Positions 36,270 to 44,772 of a DNA stretch of 44,772 nt are shown here, piece after piece (positions within the stretch are counted from its first letter, which is position 1; each line of letters begins with the position of its first letter). The notes below the pieces were generated by a model, which was not told the DNA's origin, did no database searches, and was given only the letters and a program-made list of their open reading frames with translations. The position numbers and the translations under genes are program-made. Source of the stretch: Priapulus caudatus (taxonomy: Eukaryota; Priapulida; Priapulimorpha; Priapulimorphida; Priapulidae); contig NW_014578471.1 of the NCBI RefSeq assembly GCF_000485595.1, forward strand, positions 30,626-75,397. The letters run 5' to 3'.

Positions 36270-39200
36270 CCTTGGCTGCCGCAGGCAGGCCCGCGTGCCG
36301 TAGGCATGCCAGTGCTAGGGGGGGTCTGGGGGCATGCCCCCCAGAAAATTTTGAAATATTTAAGCCATTTTCCTGCAATCTGAGTCATACTGTGGGCCAT
36401 ATTCTCATGTCTGATGACACTATCTCAACCCTAGACTCAACCCTACAAGTTATTTTTCAAAACCCAATCCACCACACCTCATTTTTAATAATACGTGTAT
36501 TTAGTATCCAAATGAAATCTAACATGAACTGGTATTTTCAGAACTCGAAGAGGAAATGGCTCCATTAAAATATAGGATTAAATATTTATGGACTGGCGTG
36601 CTCCAAAATAGGACGTTCCATATGGGAGCATAGCAGTAACAACTACACCCAATTTCAAACATGTGGGTCAAACGGTTCCTGAGTTATCGTTGACCGAAAC
36701 CAAATGTTGACGGACGGACGGACGGACGGACGGACGACGGACGACGACCAATGGCAATAGCTCAGCTTGACGATGTCAAGGTGAGCTAAAAATTGATATT
36801 GTAAGTGCAATTTTGTGAATTCTAGGGTAATTTTTTTTCTTGGCTCCCAGAGGTTTAATAACACGCACCCCCCCCCCCCCCCCACACACACAACCAGTGT
36901 AGGATCCAGAAGAAAATTCTATGGCGAATCATGCAACTCAAGGGCACAAAGTGCCCGGGGGGGGGGGTTCCCCCTCCTACTGTGTGGAATTGTTAAAAAG
37001 TTGCAATCTAAAAGCAATCAATTTTGGACACCTTTTTCTCATAGTGTATCCCTTTTCTCTTAAATAGAATATCAGGATTTTTCCTCCTTCAGTGCGTGTC
37101 CCCCTCCTGTTTAGGGGGGGGTCTGGGGATTATCTTGAAAGTAACACCTCTTCGATGCAATTTCCTAAATTTATGTGCTACCAACTACCGTGCTACCGAC
37201 CCCCCGTTGACAATTACAGCACTGGAATCATCTCCCCCTGAAATTTTGATAAAATGTATATTTTACTGAGAACGTTAAAACTGCAAAAAAATATGAGAAA
37301 AACAACCAGATTTGAACCAAAAAGTGCATATTTTCACCCCTTATACAAAATCAGGAATATACTTCCGGTCGGGTCTCAGCACCCCCCCACCAAAAAAAGT
37401 AAGATGAAATTGAATTTTCCCATTCAATCCCCGAGAAAATTCAATATCCCAACTCTCAATAGATATTCATGTCTATTCCCGTCTATTCTAATTTTGAATA
37501 AAGCAAGGATTTAACTTTCGTGAGCAGTGATAAAACTTTGGGGATTTTGAAAAAAAATCGTATATATGGGGAATGCGTCCAAAATTAACCGTCTGAGTTT
37601 CAATAAAATAATGTTATTCTTGGAACGAGTTACAGCCACTTTAAAGTAGATGTATGTCAAGTTTCATTTCTGTAATAATACATTAGGGGAGTATGAATAG
37701 GCTAGCGATGACGGATTTGTAGATAAATATCCAGTATTTATTGTCTGTAAAATATTAAATTTTTCCCCATTTTCTTCCTGAAAGTAGGGGGGATTAAAAC
37801 CACCCCACCTCAATAAGTGTGGGGGGATATACCCCTATCCCTCCGCTATCTACGCCCCTGTCAGATGAACTCTAATTTGACTTTTGATATGCATACAAAT
37901 ATTCATAATCATAATCTTTGTTAGCGGTACTCTACAGGCGCTGCGGAACGATTTTTGAAGTGGGGGTGCTCAATTTGTTACGCTCGACAGTGGCCAATGC
38001 AGGTTTTCAAGGAGAGTGGTAAGAAACAGGCGGGGGTATGCGGGTCCTCCCCCAGAAAATGTTGAATCCCCCATTTTTCTCCTGAAAGTAGGGGGGGATG
38101 ATTGTACACGCCATCCCCCATGTCAATAAATGGGGGATGCACTCCTCGCCCCACCGCCTACTCTACGCCCCTCGCGGTAACGGTACTAGGGATGTCGCTA
38201 GCCTTACTCCGCTAACCTCTACCAACTCAGATAGTTTACCAGGGTCACGTTTTTGGCAAGTACCCAGCGCGAGAATACGACTTTTTGCAATACTATAATA
38301 ATATTAATATTCTCTATCATGCAATCCTGATGCAATGTCTTATATGACCGATTCTTGGATGTACTATAATAATTTAATAAACTACGCTTGACAAAAGCTA
38401 ACTAAGGGTAAGGCAACTTACCTTTAAATAGCAATGATTACCTATGCAGTAATACTAATAGTAATAGTAATCTCTAGCCTTTCGCTCCGCCACTTGTAAC
38501 ACTATCCTGTGTTTGGGTTACATTATTGTATCTAGTTCTAACCCTAGCATAGACCTTACCGTTCCTTGGCCTCAAATCTATGCAAGCAACGCTGTTTCCA
38601 ACTTCCAGCTCCACTTCTGGCTCATAGAATTTTCTTCTCATAAGTCAGCCAGTCTTCATATAATTCCTGCCGTCAATAATTTGCATACTCGGGACCTATT
38701 TACATATACAAAATTTGATTTCTTTTGTTATGTACAGCTTTTTGCTGTTTATAACAGTTTATTTTCAATTATTCCAGAAGCGCATAAGAATATTGCATAG
38801 ACCGCCTGCTGTGGTTTGCATGCCTCCCGGCACGTGTGAGGGCGCTGTCATTCGCTTTGCTGCTTGGGCGGTATTTTGTTAGTACAGGGCGATGGAGCAA
38901 ATTTCAGAGCATTTCTAGCGTTAGTCTATCTATTTTATTGTATATCAGTAGTTACATAACTTTTGGTGACATTTACGAATAAGGGTTACTCTCATTGAGG
39001 AATTGCTTCATCTTCACTGGCCATGTGAGAAATTGCATAGTCATTTAACATCTAATTGTCTCCGATAATACCCATTCTACCGAGGGTCCTTTATCCGACT
39101 CAACTGTTCAACTTTCGACTCCCACTCATTTATGGCTTTTTCGTAGCACAAAAAACACCAAAAAAACTTTGAAAATACTCATTTAGAGCCTCCGCCTATG

Positions 39201-39948
39201 TTTTATAAAGATCTGTTTCTAGCCACGTTATGTCCAGCAAATCCTTAGCCAAAGAACAAACTCCATTTCATTACAGTTCTCCACAGACAGAATTCGATAG
39301 CGTGTCCAGGAAGTTCAATGATTCTTTAGGCAAGAAGATCCTCCTATCTCACACTTTGGTGCAGAGAAATGAGCACTCTACAATCAGGCGTACAAAATAT
39401 AAGTGCAAAGTTAACTCATTTTAAATACAATACAAGTATGCGCAAAAATAGCTTTCCGGGCACTGGAGGGACAAAATTTGAGACAGTTTGCCAAAACTGT
39501 CTGATGTTGTCTGAATATTTTCGGGGAGTTTTTCGCAGACTTGTCTCACCACTGGAATGTAGAGCGATCCTGCAATTGTTCATGTGTCGGCTTCCCAGTG
39601 CCCCTAATTCATCAAACCTAATCTCTCAATTTCAAGTACTAGTTTCTTTTCTGTTTATTTGACTTAGATCTTTTTAATATTCACGTTATCATCCTTTCCA
39701 ATATTTGCTTTGTAAATAATCGTAATCAGTATCATCTATTTTCGTGTTTAAATGTAAATTTTTTGTATTTGCCATGTTAGAATATTCGGTCTACGACTTA
39801 TTTACAGGCTTTCATGTTCCTGTAATTTTACTAGCGGACTTACGATGAAAATAATTTTATGTTGACATGTGCCAACAGAAAATTCACGTAGTGGAGAGAA
39901 TAAACTCAATTAAGTCTCTCAATTTAATTTTATTTAATTTTAATTGTT
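36245..39948. other. Intergenic stretch with dispersed G/C-run repeats
   Basis: No gene was recognised over 3.7 kb. GGGGGGGTCTGGGG...CCCCCCAGAAAATTTT-type repeat ends appear at about 36317-36345, 37114-37125 and 38035-38060. Two related copies about 100 bp long (37762-37860 and 38061-38172) share CCTGAAAGTAGGGGGG, a GTCAATAA-like word and CTACGCCCCT. A GACG microsatellite sits at 36710-36750, an 18-C run near 36870, and a G run near 36957. Open frames here have no family features. Confidence 0.6.
36710..36750 (+). repeat. (GACG)n microsatellite
   Basis: Seven or so GACG units pass into GACGACG units. It is followed by CCAATGGCAATAGCTCA, a combination I associate with a common invertebrate repeat tail. 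Confidence 0.85.
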
Positions 39949-40390
39949 CAATTAACCAGCAGGGAAATCTCATATACCAGGCAGGAAATTTCATGTATGG
40001 GGACAATAACGTTTGGTTACCAATTAACCAGCAGGGAAATCTCATATACCAGGCAGGAAATTTCATGTATGGGGACAATAACGTTTGGTTACCAATTAAC
40101 CAGCAGGAAAATCTCATGTATTGGCAGGAAGATTCATGTATTGGGACAATAACGATTGTTGTCAAATTAACCAGCAGGAAAATCTCATGTACCCCGTACC
40201 AGGCAGGAAATTTCATGTATGGGGACAATTACGCTTTTGTTGTCCAATTAACCAGCAGGATAATCTTATGTACCAGCAGGAAATTTCATGTATTGGGACA
40301 ATTACACTATTGGTCTCCAATTAACCAGCAGGAAAATCTCATGTCATTTGCCCGGCAGGAAATTTCATGTATGGGGAATTTAACTATTAC
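39949..40390 (+). repeat. Tandem array, about 72-bp unit, six copies
   Basis: CAATTAACCAGCAGG starts units at 39949, 40021 and 40093 (exact 72-bp spacing), then at about 40163, 40243 and 40318 with slightly different lengths. Each unit also contains GGCAGGAA(A/G)(A/T)TTCATGTAT(G/T)GGGACAAT. The first three are nearly identical. Because 72 is a multiple of three, the array is open in frame and imitates a protein. Inverted pieces of the same motif (CCATGAAATTTCCT at about 40488) occur just downstream. Confidence 0.9.
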
Positions 40391-40755
40391 GTAGGTATTT
40401 TACAATTGAAGAATACAGGCAACTTTAAGTACACATACCTGAAAATGCTATCCATGAAATAATCTATGGACAATTCCACGTATGCCCCATGAAATTTCCT
40501 AAACATGAACAGGACATTTCCTTTAATTATTATGCAGGAAACATGAAATGTTTTCATGTATTTTTCCAAGAGGGTTTGTTGCAGCGCCGCAATGCATCAA
40601 TTTAAGTACAATTTCTACCCACACAATTTATTTTTACTGTATTGTAGTTTTATAATATATACTCCGTATACATATTACATTTACATTATCTAAAAGTATT
40701 GATAATGGCTTCAAATCAGTACAAACACCTTTTGATGTGCGTTGTTTTTTTGCAG
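40391..40755. other. Array flank; splice acceptor at the end
   Basis: It contains TTCATG/CATGAAA words in both orientations related to the array (40485-40560). The stretch ends with a T-rich tract and TTTTTTTGCAG (40755), a good 3' splice site for the next exon. Confidence 0.5.
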
Positions 40756-41440
40756 TTACGAGTTTTCGAGGAAAACCACTGCTGCACATCTGATGTCTGT
40801 TGCAAGACATGATGAAACAGAGGAAGGACGTCAGACACGACTACAAGAAATGACAGACCACGTTGCCCAAGTACGAGATAGCGACACAGAGGAAGGACGT
40901 GAAGCACGACTACAACAAATGAGATACCACGTTGCAGAAGTACGAGATAACGAGACTCAGGAACAGCATCAGGCACGCCTGCAACAACTGCGAGATGAGC
41001 ATTACCATCTAATTCAAGAAACGCTTACTCATCATAGCAGACTGGGTGTTCTTAGAGAAACAACTCATTTCCTTGATTTCTTCTCATTTCCTAGAAATAG
41101 AATTTGTCTTCCCGACTTTATCAATAAAAACTCTATGCTTCAGATGCAAAACGAGAAGATGCATGCTATGGCAACTACTTCACGCATGATGGAGAAGGGG
41201 AAGATTATCCACATTATGAGTTGCCAGTCGAACTACACCCACCAGCAACACCAGCAGCAAAAGAAAGAAGCACGGACAGCAAAACGCGTTTCACACAGCA
41301 GCTGCTGGGTTACCTACATGAAAAAACATAAAGCTTTGTATATTATTACTTTAATTATTTTATTATTTAAAAATCTATATGTAGCGAAGCAGTGTGTACC
41401 ATTTTGCAAGTCTTTGAATGATAGATGGTCAATCATATAA
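40756..41440 (+). CDS. Repeat-rich N-terminal exon of a Helitron-helicase-like protein
   Basis: After the acceptor, three units of 23-24 residues follow: HDETEEGRQTRLQEMTDHVA, DSDTEEGREARLQQMRYHVA and DNETQEQHQARLQQLRDEHY. Repeats of the form xETxExRxARLQxxR are, in my memory, typical of the N-terminus of Helitron Rep/helicase proteins and of PIF1-like TE proteins. They are predicted helices. Past about codon 105 the frame loses similarity, and no Rep or helicase motif appears before the stop at 41440. An alternative is an unrelated coiled-coil protein. Helitrons move by rolling-circle replication. Confidence 0.45.
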
Positions 41441-41907
41441 ATCATCAGTGAATAACAAACTGGTGATGTACCAAATACCTATATGGTAAATTAATATAGA
41501 AGTATGATATCATGAAGGTATAATTGTAAAATTCTCTTTCTTCTGTGAATGCAACACCGTTATGCATTTTCACTATGCTTCCACCATGATTTCAACGCCG
41601 GTGTTGATTGATTCGTTGGTAGTGTTGGTAGTAGAGAGAGAGGCGGTGTTGGGAGTGAAGGGGGGGGGGGCTGCCATTGGCAGCTGATCGAAAAAAATTC
41701 ATGAGATTTTTTTGTCAATTATTGTCATTTTTTGTAAATTTATTTATTATCATGCAGTCGGTATGTGAGCGGTCATACAGGTCAGCTGGGTTATGATCTA
41801 GTTATTATATAAATATTTTACAACAGTACTTAAGAAAACTACATCACATAAACAACAGGTCTAAACGAGTATATTGGCTTTATTAGTATTTACTGTTTTT
41901 ATTCCAG
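41441..41907. other. No gene; ends in a splice acceptor
   Basis: Holds a G-rich run near 41660 and AT-rich sequence. TTTTTATTCCAG at 41896-41907 is a good 3' splice site for the DUF6589-like exon. Confidence 0.4.
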
Positions 41908-43040
41908 AAAGCCTACAAATTGCTGTACAATAGCAAGTCTGTGAGAGACGTTGGGACACTATACAATTTTAAAGTGCAACTCGGAAAAAAAGATGCAAAC
42001 GGCAATGTGAAGAGCAATTACAAGGCACATGAACAGTTGCTCCTTCTAGTAGGGGAATTCCTTATAGTGGAGCAAGCAATGGAGTTTTTTGGCATGACTG
42101 ATTATGATGATAGACAACACAAACATGCAGATATCCCACTCGATATTGACAATTTGGCACCAGCTGAGAAGTTTGATATTGCTAGAAAACTCCTACTCAA
42201 GATGATCAGACACTACAGGTACGGTGAATTCAACCTCCTGGAATCTCCCGTCTGTCCAACTAAAATGTGAAAAGAGACCCATTACCAACGCGTAGGATCA
42301 CTTCCAGATGGTTCTACTCTTTTACTGCCAGTAACCAAGATGACCGAAGTAGAGCCAGACGATGTCTACAATTACAGCATGAACTTTTGTCATTGCCTGG
42401 TGCCTGGTGAACCGGTGCCTGGTCAATTGTCAGTACAACCTACCATTTTTCTACTCGCATTCAAAACTTAGCAAATATTTCATTGAAAACATTGACTTTG
42501 CTTTGAAAGTAAAGTTTTTGCTACCACCCCAACTTGCACTTAGGGTAATGGAGAGCTCATATGTCAATATACGTGGTGGTCTAAGACAAAACATCGAATC
42601 CGATTTGCTGATAGAACACAGTCAGAAACACAAAAGACATGATTCGAAACCTTGGAGCAAATAAAACCGATGCAGCAGTAATTCGACGCACTGGTGCTGC
42701 TGACACAGTAGACAGAATAGCTCGGAATTTCGACACCTGTCTAGGAATACGCACAAAAGCATCAAGACATGCAGGCTTCGTATCCGAAAACGACCGAAAA
42801 AAGGTGAAAGACATCTTGAGAGAGCTTCGACCATTTCAGATTGTGCCTGGACGAAGACTTGACACTTTCCATCGAATTTCTAGAAACCCTTTCGATAAAA
42901 TAGATCGTACAGAAATGAGATATGCTATTCAACGCAACATAGATCGGCTAAGCAGAGGACAAGTTATACTAGATGATGATGACCATGACGAACATCTAAC
43001 AAACAACACGGACGATGATGTTGAGTTACCACCGCTGTGA
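41908..43040 (+). pseudogene. DUF6589-like TE protein, broken
   Basis: The exon opens after the acceptor at 41907 with KAYKLLYNSKSVRDVGTL, KAHEQLLLLVGEFLIVEQAMEFFGM and a stop at 42268. Later frames carry VNIRGGLRQNIESDLLIEH (42560-42615) and, one nt shifted near 42635, NLGANKTDAAVIRRTGAA, VDRIARNFD and PGRRLDTFHRI, ending in an acidic tail and TGA at 43038-43040. The motif chain GGxxxNIxxDLxxEH, then LGANxT, then PGR is how I remember the C-terminal half of DUF6589 proteins, high-copy TE-linked genes in marine animals without known activity. At least two frame breaks (42270-42400 and 42635) make it a relic. Confidence 0.6.
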
Positions 43041-43496
43041 ATACTTGCGTGATTACGAGCTTAACCCGGAACTATTGGATTTATTGCGCCTATTTATATA
43101 GGTAAACATATATATGGGCAATTTCAAGCAAACATGGACAAGACACCAAAAAATAAAATCTATGTCACAACTTTCTTTCCACTTCTAAGTTATAGCTAAC
43201 ATATGTAAGTAAACAGAAATCAACTTTTTTTAAGGGTTCTGTGTCGCATTGTGCAAAGGCAGACCTGTTTTCCCAAACTGTTCTTAGACGCATTAAAAGT
43301 GAGCATGCCAAGGAGATTTCTTCTAAGTTGTATATTTTCTTCAAAAAAGATTCTTCCATCAAAAGTTTAATGTTTGATTAGTACCATGACCCATCTGTTA
43401 CAATCTAAAATAAATTCCAAGTTGCCTCTTCCATTCAAGCCGTACAGTGACACTCATATAAATAATCAGTAGATTTTTGCTATAATTCAAAACAAA
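43041..43496. other. No gene seen
   Basis: AT-rich spacer. The part 43461-43492 (AATAATCAGTAG...) recurs at the very end of the window (44741-44772). Confidence 0.5.
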
Positions 43497-43595
43497 TCGT
43501 CTTTCGGTCAGTCACATTACACCACATTGAAGCTTTAACAGGTACACTACCTGTTAAAGCTTCAATGTGGTGTAATGCGACTGACCGAAAGACGA
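43497..43595. repeat. 99-bp near-perfect palindrome (48-bp arms, 3-base loop)
   Basis: The left arm starts TCGTCTTTCGGTCAGTC and ends ACAGGTA; the loop is CAC; the right arm is the reverse complement with one A/G difference (43514 region versus 43578). No flanking direct repeat was found. DNA of this form would extrude a cruciform and its RNA would be a long hairpin. Confidence 0.9.
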
Positions 43596-43810
43596 CCATC
43601 ACTTAGTTTCCCCCGATCACTAATTGGTAATGCGTCATCACTTCTCTTCAGGAATCCTCCTTGCCTTATTTTCTCTCTCTCCAACAACAAACCACTGACA
43701 GCAACGTTTTAGGGCCTACATGTTCAGCAACAGTGTTGTCGCACATCCTGCTCACTTTGCTTTTTCATTACTGCCTGTGTGGCTTCTGTCTTACCTGTGT
43801 GTGCTCATAT

Positions 43811-44228
43811 TCACAGCCAGTTCTTGAGCGAGGCTACAACTTCGCCGCGCTTCAACCTGGAATGAAATGCTTTTCGTGCAATGTCTTTGATTTGTTTAGC
43901 TTTTTTCCAAAGGTCGCATGCTAGGTCAAGATGTTTTATTTCTTGCATTGATGTAGCTGCTGTACTCATGTACGTTGACGCTGTGGCATCGTTGGATGCG
44001 GCCTTGCAAAGGTTGCTGCATTTACTGACGCTATGCTTCCCAATCTTACAGCATCCCACACAACCTCTGCTGCACCCCCGATTCCGTCAACAGCCTCTTT
44101 CCATGTGACGTTGCAAAAGAAAGACCATTTGATTTTGACATCCTGCTTTTCTCAAGATCTTTAATTGCTGCGAGCTCCAAACATTGTTCTTGAACGTGAC
44201 TGCGGTCCATCGGACCACAAGGACACAA
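43811..44228 (-). pseudogene. Unrecognised minus-strand gene fragment
   Basis: Two overlapping minus-strand frames may be one gene with a shift near 44050. The upstream one (44228 to 44046) has CPCGPMDRSHVQEQCLEL, KDLEKSRMSKSNGLSFATSHGKR and VQQRLC; the other (44059 to 43811) has HSVSKCSNLCKAASNDATAS and a Lys-rich helix WKKAKQIKDIARKAF. The amino-acid make-up is more protein-like than chance frames nearby, and the first has a Cys-x-Cys and a later Cys/His set. I do not recognise the family. Confidence 0.3.
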
Positions 44229-44772
44229 TCTTCACGGTGTGATGGAAGGTGCTCCAAAGCTCGCGCAAATCATGAGGTCCTTAAATTTAAGCTAACCATT
44301 TGAGTGGGAACCCTGTATTATACTTCCCTGTGTCTTTTTCTGTACAAACAAGTGAAAACAGGAGTGTTGCAAACGCCTACTGTGGACTAGCGACAAAACA
44401 GTGCTTATATTATTAACCATGTGCTTTGTAGAAGTGCAATTGTGGTACTGTTAGGTTTATAAAACAATGCTGCCTCTATCCATTCATTTAGTGCCATCTC
44501 TGCAGCTTGTCTCATATCTCTGCTGCCCTCTATTTAGTCTGACTAAGATACTCTGCTTTACTGAGTCTCTTTGCTATCCATCTTTCGTTGCAATCAGATT
44601 TGGTATGGTCGGCATTACTGGTTAGTCCATTACAATATCAGGTATGGCTCGTTTATTCAATCCATGCTGCCTAAGTCTTTCCAACTTCCCTTAGTCAATT
44701 TCAGACTTGGTGTAGAAGCATATATTTGAAATGCTAATAAAATAATCAGTAGTTTTGCTATAATTTCAAAAA
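44229..44772. other. No gene; partial repeat at the window edge
   Basis: No coding features on either strand were recognised. The last 32 bases repeat 43461-43492 with small differences, and the window ends where the palindrome would begin in the first copy. Confidence 0.5.

Noticed and set aside
39867-40394. A 175-codon protein with INQQGNLIYQAGNFMYGDN repeats
   Set aside because: The frame is a by-product of a 72-bp tandem array, and both strands are open for the same reason.
39884-40569. CRISPR-like array
   Set aside because: Units are near-contiguous tandem copies without unique spacers, in a eukaryotic context.

Overview
The window reads as a piece of an animal (metazoan) nuclear genome that is almost wholly built of transposable elements (TEs). 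GT-AG introns, THAP, SAP, SWIM, FLYWCH, PHD and SANT-like domains, and the mix of TE families (P/THAP, MULE, Harbinger-type, ISL2EU, hAT, Penelope-like, LINE, gypsy, a DUF6589-like protein) fit an aquatic invertebrate. I cannot tell the phylum from sequence alone. No ordinary host gene, tRNA or rRNA was recognised. Nearly every coding stretch is broken by stops or 1-nt shifts, often at homopolymers.

Layout, 1-9.6 kb: an Ulp1-protease plus PHD-finger relic (1321-1953); a P-element/THAP9-like fragment cut by a solo LTR with a 4-bp target duplication (2494-3165); a small MULE exon (3475-3713); then a large MULE transposase / SWIM finger / Ulp1 protease fusion (4204-6599). After that come an LTR-like remnant, a Harbinger-type end with a Myb/SANT gene (7601-8229), and a second LTR-like cassette (8369-9182).

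Layout, 9.6-25.2 kb: an ISL2EU-type DNA transposon (9647-12296) carries a SAP/SWIM gene on + and a DDE_Tnp_4 transposase on -, with a 380-bp hAT miniature element nested in it (8-bp target duplication). A gypsy retrotransposon pol follows (protease, RT, RNase H, integrase). A 10-N gap at 15570 is followed by a second, near-identical copy of the last 4.5 kb, which turns insertion-rich after 18050. I read this duplication as a probable assembly artefact. The gypsy element then continues through the end of integrase, three overlapping GC-rich ORFs (22251-24201), a polypurine tract and a 946-bp 3' LTR (24283-25228).

Layout, 25.2-44.8 kb: a three-exon THAP gene piece, a FLYWCH gene, a Penelope-like GIY-YIG end, an unnamed TE-linked gene, a Crypton-like tyrosine-recombinase relic interrupted by a 66-bp snap-back palindrome with 9-bp target duplication, simple-sequence DNA, a LINE 3' end with a tandem-repeat UTR, and a P-element transposase core. 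These are followed by G/C-run-rich dispersed repeats, a 72-bp tandem array, a repeat-rich Helitron-like N-terminus, a DUF6589-like relic and a 99-bp near-perfect palindrome. The genes do not form a pathway; the region is a nest of elements inserted into one another, and the order of insertion can be read at several joints.
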